Shown: positions 52,451-61,220 of the stretch, one piece after another | Numbering within the stretch: the stretch's first letter is position 1 | Layout: every line of letters begins with the position of its first letter | Notes under the pieces: generated by a model | Databases searched by the model: none | The model's input: the letters and a program-made list of their open reading frames with translations, nothing else | What the model was told of the DNA's origin: nothing | Translations under genes and position numbers: made by a program | Assembly (NCBI GenBank): GCA_035510605.1 | Contig: DATKGW010000012.1 | Span: forward strand, 67,105 to 131,104 | DNA from: DATKGW01 sp035510605 | GTDB taxonomy: Bacteria; Patescibacteriota; Saccharimonadia; Saccharimonadales; CAIOMD01 | Direction: 5' to 3' | DNA: 64,000 nt

Positions 52451-53173
52451 ATGTTACAAGTTGCTCAAATCATGGGGATGCCTATCACTATTGATATTCC
52501 TGATTATGATGTTATGGAAACTTTTGATGAATGTTTTAATTTGCTCCGTAAAATTGATGCTCAATTCAGCCCTTACAAAAAAACCAGCGAATTATCCAAA
52601 TTTAAGAACGGCGAGATTGAGCCACAGCAATTAAGTAAAGATATGCGAGATATCAAAAAGGCTTGTGACCGGTTTACCAAGCTAACTGCGGGCTATTTTT
52701 CGGCCTATTATGATGGCACGTTTGACCCGACCGGTTACGTCAAAGGTTGGGCTATCCGGCAAACCGCTAACATAATTGAAAGTAAGGGTCTGGGCACTTA
52801 TTCGATTAATGCCGGCGGCGATATTATGATGAGAAGTTGCGATGATCATGTCTGGCACACCGGTTTACAACATCCTTTAAACACAAATCAAATTTTTGGC
52901 ACCGTGTCGGCCAAAAACCTGAGTATTGCCACATCCGGTAATTATGCGCGGGGTGATCATATCTTAAACCCAAAAGATTATCAACCAGCCAGACAGCTAA
53001 TATCCGTTAGCGTAATTGGGCTAGATATTATCACTGCTGATGTTTTTGCTACCGCCATCTTTGCGATGGGTAAAAAAGGTATAAATTTTATCGACAAGCA
53101 AGAAGGCTACGAGGCTTTGCTTATAGATAGCAAACTAAACGCCTTTAAATCCAAGCAATTTGATAATTACTAA
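52451..53173 (+). CDS. apbE: FAD:protein FMN transferase
   Basis: Covalently attaches FMN from FAD to a Thr of FMN_bind proteins. 240 residues, somewhat short for the family. QIMGMPITIDI, DAQFSPYKKTSELSKF, FDPTGYVKGWAIRQT, YSINAGGDIMMR, ATSGNYARGDHILNPKD and ITADVFATAIFAMG are the typical ApbE motifs, including the FAD and magnesium sites. No signal peptide is obvious, so the site of flavinylation is uncertain. Partner gene is directly upstream; the stop overlaps that of the convergent reductase gene. Confidence 0.92.
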   Translation: MLQVAQIMGMPITIDIPDYDVMETFDECFNLLRKIDAQFSPYKKTSELSKFKNGEIEPQQLSKDMRDIKKACDRFTKLTAGYFSAYYDGTFDPTGYVKGWAIRQTANIIESKGLGTYSINAGGDIMMRSCDDHVWHTGLQHPLNTNQIFGTVSAKNLSIATSGNYARGDHILNPKDYQPARQLISVSVIGLDIITADVFATAIFAMGKKGINFIDKQEGYEALLIDSKLNAFKSKQFDNY

Positions 53174-54486
53174 AAGGCAAATCGCTCGGCGATAATACTT
53201 CTTTGAGGCAGCCCGAGTATTCTTAATGTCGAAACGAATGATTTTGACATGTTATCTGGCCCGCACACATAAATAACAGTGTCGTCTTTAATGTGTTCTT
53301 TTAGCACATCTTGTGTTATCCGCCGGCCTTCACTGCTGACAAACACTTCTATCTTTAAACCCTTACTTTTTAAATTGGATAATTCTTGCCTAAAGGCAAT
53401 CTGTCCAGTGTCGTGGACTGCATAAAGTAGCGTCACCGACTTACCAGCTTTAATCAACTCATCGATTTTAGATAAATACGGGGTTATACCTATTCCGCCA
53501 GCTATTAAGATAATATTTTTTGCTCTAGCCCTGTCTATAGTAAAAGCACCCCTGGGGCCATCAATTAATGCTATGGTAGCGGGCTTTAAATTTGCTAATT
53601 TTTCGCCATATTTACTACTGGCTTTGACTGTAATTCGCAATTGTCGTTTACCGGGAGCGGCCGAAAAGGAAAAAGGATGGGTTTCCCACCATAACCCCTT
53701 TTCTAAAAACCTCCAGGTGGCATATTGGCCCGGTTTGAATGAAAACAATGATATATATCGCCCTGTGATATAAACCGAATATATACTGGTAGCCTCCTTT
53801 ACCACTCGTTCAACTTTAAATCGATGCCTGTTATATGCCAAAAATATTCTAATAAAACGATAATAACCAAGCATACCTATCACCAAAAAATATAGGGTAT
53901 ACCAGTAAGCTACAAACCAGCGCTGCGAATGAAAATCACCACCAACTCTCAATTGATGCAAAAACGTTAATAAAATGGCTGCGTAAATAGCCAGATGTGT
54001 CAGGTGCCATAGCTCATGGCTCATTTTTTTGCGGACTACATATACGGATAAGCCAACAGCCACGAAGAAGATTATTGTGCCTATTGTTGCCTTAAAAACG
54101 TCGCGGTAACTGGTATTAAATTGCCAAAACTGGTGCCAAAGCCCAGCATGAACCGGTGAGGCATATCCCAGTACTACAAAAACAACATGGCCAATGACAG
54201 CGACTAATATGGCATAGCCATTAAGCCTGTGTAAATCTATCGCCTCATGCAAATCAAAATTTTCTTCTACAAAAGGTACACGGCTAATTAATAGTACTTG
54301 CAGTAGAATCGTGTAGGCTGCCAGTAAACCTAGCAATCTCCCAATAGCAATAGATCTGGCACCTGGCACCAGCAAAGAAGAATAATTACTATGCCACCAT
54401 CCGAGTATCAATAAAAACAAAGTCACCAGTAGGCCTATATAAAAAGACCAGCGGTAAATTCTATATTTATTGACACCATGTTGCAT
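53170..54486 (-). CDS. Ferric-reductase-like membrane flavocytochrome
   Basis: 438 residues. About six transmembrane helices (residues 10-210) carry histidines placed to ligate two hemes (LNGYAILVAVIGHV; WHLTHLAIYAAILLTFLHQ). The cytoplasmic part holds an FAD domain (FKPGQYATWRFL, HPFSFSAAP) and an NAD(P) domain (NIILIAGGIGITPYLSK, VYVCGPDNMSKSF). It would move electrons from cytoplasmic NAD(P)H across the membrane, plausibly to the FMN_bind protein. It follows the sensor kinase by 31 bases and is probably cotranscribed with the two-component system. Confidence 0.9.
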   Translation of the reverse strand: MQHGVNKYRIYRWSFYIGLLVTLFLLILGWWHSNYSSLLVPGARSIAIGRLLGLLAAYTILLQVLLISRVPFVEENFDLHEAIDLHRLNGYAILVAVIGHVVFVVLGYASPVHAGLWHQFWQFNTSYRDVFKATIGTIIFFVAVGLSVYVVRKKMSHELWHLTHLAIYAAILLTFLHQLRVGGDFHSQRWFVAYWYTLYFLVIGMLGYYRFIRIFLAYNRHRFKVERVVKEATSIYSVYITGRYISLFSFKPGQYATWRFLEKGLWWETHPFSFSAAPGKRQLRITVKASSKYGEKLANLKPATIALIDGPRGAFTIDRARAKNIILIAGGIGITPYLSKIDELIKAGKSVTLLYAVHDTGQIAFRQELSNLKSKGLKIEVFVSSEGRRITQDVLKEHIKDDTVIYVCGPDNMSKSFVSTLRILGLPQRSIIAERFAF

Positions 54487-54517
54487 AACTTCTTAGTCCA
54501 TGCCGTTATAAAAGTTC

Positions 54518-55537
54518 TTAGCTCTTTAGTGGCAACTGTATTGTAAAAGTTGAGCCTTTACCGGGCTTGCTGTCCACTAAAATAGTCCCGCCATTAATTT
54601 CAACAATATTCTTGGCGATAGCCAGACCCAATCCATAACCTTGTAAATTTTTCTTACTTCTAGCCGAATCGGCTTGATAAAAACGGTCAAATATTAATGT
54701 TAACTCGTCTGCCTTGATACCAATACCTTGATCTACAATTTGGACGTTAACGTGGTTTGATTCTTTAATAACCTGTACTTTTACCTCAGTTTTTTCAGGA
54801 CTATATTTAATGGCGTTATCCAATATTGCCACTAGAGCCTCAACCAGACTGGCTTCATCAGCTTCAATTTTTATGTCTTTTTTAGCATCAATATTAATTA
54901 AAATCCGTTTTTTTTCGGCTGTCGGCAGTACTCTGTCAACCGCTTGGTTGGCTACGGCTGGCAAGGAGACATCTTTTTTCTCCAAGCCATTATCACCTAA
55001 CCTCGCCAACCTAAGCAGGCCTTCTGATAATTTTGTTAATTTGGCCAGTTCTTCTAAGTTGCTTTTTAACCTGTCCTTGGCCTGAGCTAGCGTTAATTTT
55101 GGATCCATAAGGGCAACTTCGATTTCGCTTTGCATCACGGCAATCGGAGTCCGCAGTTCGTGGCTGGCATCAGCCGTGAAGCGGCTTTGGGCCTCATGAG
55201 CTTCTTCTATCGGTTTTAAAGTCCGACGGGCCAGGTAATAGCAAAGGAAACCGCCACCGACTAAAATTATCAGATTGGTAATAAGTAACTGCTCCAGTAC
55301 GTGATTTTTGGCATGATTATAACTTTGTTCACGATCCATTAAAAATTGCTCACGATTTGGTGGTGTTAATCCAAAACCGCCGGGCAGGTGATTTAAAAAT
55401 GCTCCCTGCCCTCTTAAGTCACGATTAAACTCCTGTACCGATACCCGATATAAATTAATACTAAAAAATACGCTGATTGCCATCATGATAGCAAGATATA
55501 AACCAGCCAATTTTACCGAGGCCCGATGAGGTTTCAC
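54518..55537 (-). CDS. Sensor histidine kinase
   Basis: 339 residues. Two transmembrane helices (about 9-30 and 83-104) enclose a short external loop of about 50 residues. There is no clear HAMP domain between TM2 and the H-box. FTADASHELRTPI supplies His126; the ATPase has DNAIKYSPEKTEVKV (N), DQGIGI (G1), FDRFYQ (F) and GYGLGLAIAKNIVE (G2). It overlaps the response regulator by 4 bases and lies just upstream of the ferric-reductase-like gene. Confidence 0.95.
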   Translation of the reverse strand: MKPHRASVKLAGLYLAIMMAISVFFSINLYRVSVQEFNRDLRGQGAFLNHLPGGFGLTPPNREQFLMDREQSYNHAKNHVLEQLLITNLIILVGGGFLCYYLARRTLKPIEEAHEAQSRFTADASHELRTPIAVMQSEIEVALMDPKLTLAQAKDRLKSNLEELAKLTKLSEGLLRLARLGDNGLEKKDVSLPAVANQAVDRVLPTAEKKRILINIDAKKDIKIEADEASLVEALVAILDNAIKYSPEKTEVKVQVIKESNHVNVQIVDQGIGIKADELTLIFDRFYQADSARSKKNLQGYGLGLAIAKNIVEINGGTILVDSKPGKGSTFTIQLPLKS

Positions 55538-56214
55538 GCTATAACCCCAAAATAATAGCCAAAACCGCGTTTGGTGTTGATAAAATCCGGACCTTTAAAC
55601 GGTTTGTCTATTTTGTGGCGCAGATAACCGATATACACTTCTACCGTATTGGGTAGAATATCAGCGTCATAGCTCCAGACGTGTTGCATAATCATATCTT
55701 TAGTCAGGACCCGCTCCGGGTTACGCAAAAAATACTCCAGCAAGGCAAATTCTTTAGTAGTCAAATCGATCCGTTTACCAGCCCGCTCAACCGAAAATGC
55801 CTCAGGTTCCAGTTTTAAATCCCGATATGCCAGTGCTGTATCGACAGCCTGGTGCGGTCGCCGGAGCAATGCCCTGACCCTGGCAATTAATTCAACAAAG
55901 GCAAACGGTTTTACCAAGTAATCATCTGCCCCGGAATTAAGGCCTTGGGCTCGATCCAATACTCTGTCTTTGGCGGTTAGGATTAATACCGGCGTATGAT
56001 TTTTGGCTTGACGCATAGCCTTTAAGATACCGATGCCATCTACCGAACCCGGAAGCATGCGATCTAAAATTATTAAATCATACGATGTATTGGTGGCCAT
56101 GGCCAGGCCATCATCGCCATCGTAAGCTATATCGACTGCATAAGATTGCTGCTCCAACCCCTGTCTTATGGCGTTGGCTATTTTATGTTCGTCTTCTACG
56201 ACCAAGATTCTCAT
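55534..56214 (-). CDS. Response regulator, OmpR/PhoB family
   Basis: 226 residues. The receiver has acidic pocket ED near residues 7-8, phospho-acceptor Asp51 (LIILDRMLPG), Thr in LTAKD and Lys in VKPF. The C-terminal winged helix (residues about 130-226) has LTTKEFALLEYFLRNPERVLTKDMI and VEVYIGYLRHKID. The ATG follows TAAAAT by 6 bases, so the operon RR, kinase, reductase is probably leaderless. It may control the redox and envelope genes on both sides. Confidence 0.95.
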   Translation of the reverse strand: MRILVVEDEHKIANAIRQGLEQQSYAVDIAYDGDDGLAMATNTSYDLIILDRMLPGSVDGIGILKAMRQAKNHTPVLILTAKDRVLDRAQGLNSGADDYLVKPFAFVELIARVRALLRRPHQAVDTALAYRDLKLEPEAFSVERAGKRIDLTTKEFALLEYFLRNPERVLTKDMIMQHVWSYDADILPNTVEVYIGYLRHKIDKPFKGPDFINTKRGFGYYFGVIA

Positions 56215-56220
56215 ACTTAT

Positions 56221-56226
56221 ATTTTA
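56221..56226 (-). promoter_or_regulatory. -10 element of the two-component operon (likely leaderless)
   Basis: TAAAAT on the minus strand, 6 bases before the ATG at 56214. GAGGT lies inside the -10 region and is too far upstream for a normal ribosome site. Confidence 0.5.
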
Positions 56227-56314
56227 CCTCTCATATATTAGATTTAGCTGAGATTAATCTAAATGTAATCTTAGCCCGGTGTCGTTTTGTATGAAGTAAT
56301 TTTTATTACAAAGA

Positions 56315-56788
56315 TTACTGGTTGTTATTTACCACCACCTGGCTGGCGGTAAAAGTACTGTTGTTGGTTGTCCCGACTGCAACAACACTATCATTGACAT
56401 TCACTTTTGTAGCACCGGTAAACTCGGTACTGCTATTGGTTTGGACGGTATTGGTAGTACCATTGCCGGCTATTGTAAAGCTCTGGCCATTAACGGCAGT
56501 TACCACACCGCTTACTTCAACTTGATTGGTGCTAATGGCTTGCCCGACAAAGCCACGACGCTCAAAACCCATACCTCTACCCACAAAACCGGTTGTTACA
56601 GCTGTTCCGTGATTACGATTAAAGTTAACTACGTGATCCGCAAAGGCACCAAGCATAAACAAGATAACCACAATGACAATCGCAGCCAAAGCCAGCCCCC
56701 ACTTGTGGCCGGAGTAATTATGATTATTAGCTTCTGCTTCTTTATCTTCTTTTTGTTCTTTTTCGGTTGTATCCTTATTGTCGGCCAT
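56315..56788 (-). CDS. Membrane-anchored DUF5666-like protein
   Basis: 157 residues. The cytoplasmic N-terminal tail is extremely acidic and lysine-rich (DNKDTTEKEQKEDKEAEA); a transmembrane helix lies near residues 29-50. The outer part is a small beta domain, VEVSGVVTAVNGQSFTIAGNGTTNTV, resembling the DUF5666 domain of the protein at 49.3 kb. It lies just upstream of, and on the same strand as, the response regulator, 100 bases away. A role as an external sensor or target of the kinase is possible (inference). AAGGGA is about 10 bases before the ATG. Confidence 0.75.
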   Translation of the reverse strand: MADNKDTTEKEQKEDKEAEANNHNYSGHKWGLALAAIVIVVILFMLGAFADHVVNFNRNHGTAVTTGFVGRGMGFERRGFVGQAISTNQVEVSGVVTAVNGQSFTIAGNGTTNTVQTNSSTEFTGATKVNVNDSVVAVGTTNNSTFTASQVVVNNNQ

Positions 56789-56927
56789 GCTTATAATCCC
56801 TTATTTACTTATAAAAGATTTGTAACAAACCAAACTTAAATTAAGCTGAGTCTGGCAAAAAATACATTGTTTTCTGTGATAATACAGATTGCATCTTGCA
56901 GTTATTTTGCAGTATGCTTTTATTGTT

Positions 56928-57356
56928 ATGGTAATCAACAGGCCTCAAAATAAGGCGCTCTACTTGTTTGCCTATATTTTTGCTTTGGCAGCTATTTTTC
57001 TGACCCCTTGGATTTCATTTTTAGGTTATCACTTACCAGACAAAGAGATAGCCCTCCACTGGCGAACCACTTGGGTCGGTTTTGATGCAATCATCGCCCT
57101 ACTGTTAGCCGCTACGGCTATTTCGGCACTTAGAAATTATACATGGTTCACCAGCATAGCTCCGGCTACCGCCACAGCTTTATTATGCGATGCCTGGTTT
57201 GACATTCTAACTGCTCACCGGGCGTCTGAATTTCATTTGGCACTTATCACGGCTCTGCTGGGAGAGATCCCACTAGCAATAATCTGTATTGCCGGTACGG
57301 TAGTTACCTATAAACACAGACATAAACACCGGCTGGACAAAAATATAGCCGGTTGA
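56928..57356 (+). CDS. Unknown four-helix membrane protein
   Basis: 142 residues from the ATG at 56928; an upstream TTG frame is not used. Four hydrophobic helices are visible (about residues 9-30, 44-62, 69-90 and 103-125), with a WRTTWVGFD motif and CDAWFDILTA between. This pattern occurs in small actinobacterial and CPR membrane proteins of unknown role. TATGCT lies 9 bases upstream with no ribosome site. It precedes the MmpL gene by 98 bases. Confidence 0.78.
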   Translation: MVINRPQNKALYLFAYIFALAAIFLTPWISFLGYHLPDKEIALHWRTTWVGFDAIIALLLAATAISALRNYTWFTSIAPATATALLCDAWFDILTAHRASEFHLALITALLGEIPLAIICIAGTVVTYKHRHKHRLDKNIAG

Positions 57357-57454
57357 TAAAATTACTCGCCTAAAAACAACAACTTTTGTATAATATTTAA
57401 GCTATTAATAAAGTAATTAGTTTTTTAGTGTTTAAATTTTAAAAAGGATGATGA

Positions 57455-59554
57455 GTGAAAAAAATTGGTAATTTCATTGTAAAAAATCGTTGGTGGGTTT
57501 TAGCTGTTTGGCTAATAGCGGCAATATTGATAATCGGTTTATCGCCAAGCTTAAGCAGTGTAGAGAGCAATGATCAAAGCGGCTATCTGCCTAAAACTTA
57601 TGAATCTATAAAAGCTTTTGATATAGCTAAAAAAATCTCCCCTTACAGCAAAAATCCGACTGATGAAATTGTTTTTAAGAAAAATAGCGGTTCGGCTTTA
57701 AGTGACAGTGACCTGCAAAAAATTAGCCAAACCGTATTAGCTTTAAACTCGCAAAAGTTATCGCACGTAGTCGGTGTTGTATCCAGCCCGGAACAATTAG
57801 CACCAAACCATAAAATTGTACTGGCTCAGGTAATTTACTCTGGCAACCAGGATGATAAAAATACTTTAAACGCCGTCAAATTAATACGGGATAATTTAGA
57901 TAAGCAGTTAACCGGTACAGATCTTTCAGCTTCTACAACCGGTAGTGAATCGGTCAACTATGACACTCAGGATGCTGCTAACAGAGCTCTTAAAATTGTC
58001 AGTATTGGGACTCTGCTAATGGTGTTGGTTCTACCAGCGCTTATCTTTCGCAGTCCGTTTGCCGGTTTACTGCCAATTGCTTCGGTCGGTTTAGTTTACA
58101 CAATGGCCAGTTCTTTAATTGCCCTGGCGGGAAAAATCTTTAATTTTAAAGTCGACCAGCAGCTATCAATCATATTTACGGTGGTACTTTTTGGCATTGG
58201 TACAGATTATATTTTATTTTTGCTATTCCGTTACCGTGAACGCTTGCGCAGTGGCGATCATACCCGTCAGGCTGTGGCTTTTGCATTAGGTCGGGCCGGT
58301 AAAGCTATCTTTTCGGCAGCTCTGGTTGTACTAACTTCTTTTGCGGCTCTATTTTTTGCTAAATTCGGTATCTTCTCGACTATGGCGCCCGGTTTGGTAA
58401 TCTGCGTAGCAGTGATGATGCTGGCCGCTATGACATTGATACCTGCCCTGGTATCAATTGTCGGCTCAAAAGTTTTTTGGCCAAGTAAGGCCTGGATGGA
58501 TAAGCCTGCCATACCGACCGTGTCTAAAAAAATTGGCGGCTTTATCGCCCGCCGGCCAGGCTTAGCCGTCGGCCTGGTGATTGTCTTTTTGTTGGTACTG
58601 ACATCTTTTATGATTGGCAGTAAATCCGATTTCAGCTCCTTTAGCAAACCACCAAAAAACACCCAGTCGGCCAGTGCATACAACGACTTAATCGGAGCTT
58701 TTCCGGCTGGAATAATTAACCCTACCATGGTCTATATCGCCGGCTCCAATCAACTTTCGGCAACCGAGCTTTTGCCATTGCAACAAAAACTCGCTGCAAC
58801 AAAAGGGGTGAACAATGTCTTGCCCGCCCAGTTTTCACCGGATAGCAAAACGGCTGTAATCAGTGTCGTTTTAAAAGATAACCCTTATAGCAGCGCCGCT
58901 CTTGCCAATCTAGAAGGGCCGATCCGCACCAATGCTCACAGTATTAATATTAATGGTGCCAAGGTTTATGTTGGCGGAACAACATCGTTAATTGCCGACT
59001 TAAAAGCCGTGACTAATCGTGACCTTGCAGTACTCTTCCCCATAGCCGCCACGTTCATATTTGTGATTTTATTGGTACTCTTGCGTAGCTTAGTAGCGCC
59101 AATCTTACTGCTGCTTTGTGTGGGGTTTGGTTATTACGCCACAGTTGGAGCAACTAATTTGATATTCGTTAAAATTGGCAGTGATACGGGCCTTATATCA
59201 TTTATCCCGTTGTTTATTTATATATTCGTGGTAGCCATCGGCACGGACTATAACATTTTAACCATCACTCGTCTGCGCGAAGAAATCAGCGAAGGCCATA
59301 AGCCGCACAAAGCAGCTGATTTAACGGTCGAACATAGCAGCGCTACCGTAGCTTCGGCCGGCTTGATTTTGGCAGCTACTTTTGGCTCATTGCTACTTGG
59401 CGGAATTAGCTTTTTGTCACAAATGGGTGCAGCTGTATCTATTGGAGTATTGTTATCGGCTTTTGTAATTGCCCCGTTTTTGATCCCCGGGATTTCTGTA
59501 CTGCTGGGTTATAAAATCTGGTGGCCCGGTCATAAACCGGCTCCAGAAAAATAA
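57455..59554 (+). CDS. MMPL-family RND transporter
   Basis: 699 residues, GTG start with AAGGA 7-8 bases upstream. Twelve transmembrane helices: one, then five, in the first half, the same again in the second, with two external domains (after TM1 and TM7). TDYILFLLFRYRERLRSGDH is the TM4-region proton-relay segment and GTDYNILTITRLREEISEGH its second-half partner, typical of MmpL proteins. It probably exports a lipid, siderophore or drug using proton flux. Substrate unknown; it is the largest envelope transporter in the window. Confidence 0.93.
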   Translation: MKKIGNFIVKNRWWVLAVWLIAAILIIGLSPSLSSVESNDQSGYLPKTYESIKAFDIAKKISPYSKNPTDEIVFKKNSGSALSDSDLQKISQTVLALNSQKLSHVVGVVSSPEQLAPNHKIVLAQVIYSGNQDDKNTLNAVKLIRDNLDKQLTGTDLSASTTGSESVNYDTQDAANRALKIVSIGTLLMVLVLPALIFRSPFAGLLPIASVGLVYTMASSLIALAGKIFNFKVDQQLSIIFTVVLFGIGTDYILFLLFRYRERLRSGDHTRQAVAFALGRAGKAIFSAALVVLTSFAALFFAKFGIFSTMAPGLVICVAVMMLAAMTLIPALVSIVGSKVFWPSKAWMDKPAIPTVSKKIGGFIARRPGLAVGLVIVFLLVLTSFMIGSKSDFSSFSKPPKNTQSASAYNDLIGAFPAGIINPTMVYIAGSNQLSATELLPLQQKLAATKGVNNVLPAQFSPDSKTAVISVVLKDNPYSSAALANLEGPIRTNAHSININGAKVYVGGTTSLIADLKAVTNRDLAVLFPIAATFIFVILLVLLRSLVAPILLLLCVGFGYYATVGATNLIFVKIGSDTGLISFIPLFIYIFVVAIGTDYNILTITRLREEISEGHKPHKAADLTVEHSSATVASAGLILAATFGSLLLGGISFLSQMGAAVSIGVLLSAFVIAPFLIPGISVLLGYKIWWPGHKPAPEK

Positions 59555-59572
59555 GTTTTTATCGGCCACCGG

Positions 59573-60277
59573 TTAATTTAATTCTTTAGGTTCGCTAGCT
59601 CTTGGCATAACCCAAACAGCTGCAACTATGGCAAATATTACGGCAAATCCACACATAATAGATGGAATGCCTCTAATTGTCGCCTTATCCAGCAAAGCGG
59701 CTGTAGTAGTGGGTATAAGAAAAGCGGCGTAGCCAAACGCAAAACCATACAAAGCCTGCCTCTGTCTTTTTTCTTTTGTTTGTCTGGCAAATTGCAAACT
59801 CATTAAAAGGCCTGCAGCGACCAATCCGTAATAATAAAGACCATACATCCAACCAAGATGGGGATTAACTTGAAACAGCACATAGTTACCCAGGCATTGG
59901 TGGCCATTTAGCGAATTTGCCGAAAAAGCAAAGTTCAAAACAAACACGGCGGCTATCAAATATCCCATATAAACAAATGGCGAATGTTTTTTGCCTTTTA
60001 TTGTATGGATGATGTGTATACCCAGCGGCGGTAAAAGCGTGATTGCCACAAACCCCAACCGTGACCATTGCAACAGCCCGAATCTACCCGTGCAGACGTT
60101 ATATTCGGCAAGTTGAAAAATAGCCAACAGCAAAAGCATGCCCGCAACTAAGCGGGATAGCCTGTTAAACCGATAACGCCAAACTGTATAAATCAATAAA
60201 CATATCTCCGTAAGAAACGTGGCAATCATTACCGGCGGTGAAAAACAGAACAGTTTATTGGTATATTTTTTATGCAT
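59573..60277 (-). CDS. Unknown seven-helix membrane protein
   Basis: 234 residues from the ATG at 60277, since AAGGAG lies just upstream; a start at 60316 would place that site inside the gene. Seven hydrophobic helices are visible with short loops, ending ASEPKELN. HQCLGNYVL and PPLGIHIIHTIKGKKHS are notable segments; no enzymatic motif. No family recognised with confidence. Confidence 0.75.
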   Translation of the reverse strand: MHKKYTNKLFCFSPPVMIATFLTEICLLIYTVWRYRFNRLSRLVAGMLLLLAIFQLAEYNVCTGRFGLLQWSRLGFVAITLLPPLGIHIIHTIKGKKHSPFVYMGYLIAAVFVLNFAFSANSLNGHQCLGNYVLFQVNPHLGWMYGLYYYGLVAAGLLMSLQFARQTKEKRQRQALYGFAFGYAAFLIPTTTAALLDKATIRGIPSIMCGFAVIFAIVAAVWVMPRASEPKELN

Positions 60278-60361
60278 GACGCTCCTTGATCTCATGCTTA
60301 AAAACACCTGAATCAAAATACTTTTTTACTGTCAGTTATTTTTATTTTTCAGCAAAATAAA

Positions 60362-60559
60362 TTATAGGCCAAACAACTTGTGAACTAAGAACGCCGGCCA
60401 GACTAAAGCTTTTAGAATACCGGTTACGACGGCTCCAAAACCGTTGGCTAGTTGCATAAAATAAACCAAAGCGCCGATAAAGCCCAACCCCCAACCGCCA
60501 AAAAGGCCGCCTTGGCATTTTGCGCAGTGACGGTGGTAATATTTATCTTCTTTTGCCAT
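60362..60559 (-). CDS. Small membrane protein with Cys/His motif
   Basis: 65 residues. The N-terminal HRHCAKCQGG (two Cys, two His) may bind a metal. Two short hydrophobic helices follow (FIGALVYFMQLANGF and LKALVWPAFLVHKLF). AGGAG lies 8 bases before the ATG. Of the same type as other small Saccharibacteria membrane proteins; function unknown. Confidence 0.72.
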   Translation of the reverse strand: MAKEDKYYHRHCAKCQGGLFGGWGLGFIGALVYFMQLANGFGAVVTGILKALVWPAFLVHKLFGL

Positions 60560-60629
60560 TGTTTATACTCCTATTATTTCTATATAAGCATAATCAAGAT
60601 TATGGTCTTTTGTCTAGTGATAATTGATT

Positions 60630-60635
60630 TATAAT
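60630..60635 (+). promoter_or_regulatory. -10 element of the VKOR gene (likely short leader or leaderless)
   Basis: TATAAT, 8 bases before the ATG. The GGAAG next to it is too close to serve with a typical leader. Confidence 0.5.
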
Positions 60636-60643
60636 GGAAGCAA

Positions 60644-61213
60644 ATGTTAACCAAGCAGCAAAAACTGTATCTGGTCATGGTTGTCGGGGCACTGGCTGGT
60701 TTTATTGCCTCTTTTTGGCAGCTACTGGATAAATTGGAGTTGCTAAAAAACAGCCAGGCGGTTTTAAGTTGTAATTTAAATTCGGTTTTTAGCTGTTCCA
60801 ATATCTTGAATGCCCATGTCAGTTCAATTTTCGGTTTTCCCAATTCCTTGATGTGCCTGATTCTGTTTACAATTACTATTACGGCGGGAATCATCGGTTT
60901 AACCGGCTCTTCTGTGGCGCGCGGTTTAAGATTTGTCCTGCAATTTCTGGCATTTTTTATGATGAGTTTTGGTCTGTGGTATTTATATGAAAGCATTTTT
61001 AGAGTCGATGCCCTTTGTATTTTTTGTATTTTTTGTTTTGGCGGCGTGCTACTAATTAATTTTGCCTGGCTGCGTTTAAACTATAGAGATTACACACCAA
61101 ACAAAGACTATTCCGCTAAGCTAGGCCAAGCCATAGCACACGGAGTAGATATATTTTTCTGGTTGCTGGTCGGGTTGTTTGTGGTAGCCGAAGCTTTAAT
61201 AAAATTTAAGTAA
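60644..61213 (+). CDS. Vitamin K epoxide reductase (VKOR)-like oxidase
   Basis: 189 residues, four to five transmembrane helices. The family cysteines are present: Cys43 and Cys51 (LSCNLNSVFSC) in the external loop and a CIFC pair at Cys125-Cys128, followed by Cys131 in CIFCIFC. VKOR proteins re-oxidise thioredoxin-like oxidases with quinone, forming disulphides outside the cell. No thioredoxin partner is fused here. TATAAT lies 8 bases before the ATG. Present alongside DsbB. Confidence 0.92.
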   Translation: MLTKQQKLYLVMVVGALAGFIASFWQLLDKLELLKNSQAVLSCNLNSVFSCSNILNAHVSSIFGFPNSLMCLILFTITITAGIIGLTGSSVARGLRFVLQFLAFFMMSFGLWYLYESIFRVDALCIFCIFCFGGVLLINFAWLRLNYRDYTPNKDYSAKLGQAIAHGVDIFFWLLVGLFVVAEALIKFK

Positions 61214-61220
61214 AAAAAAA

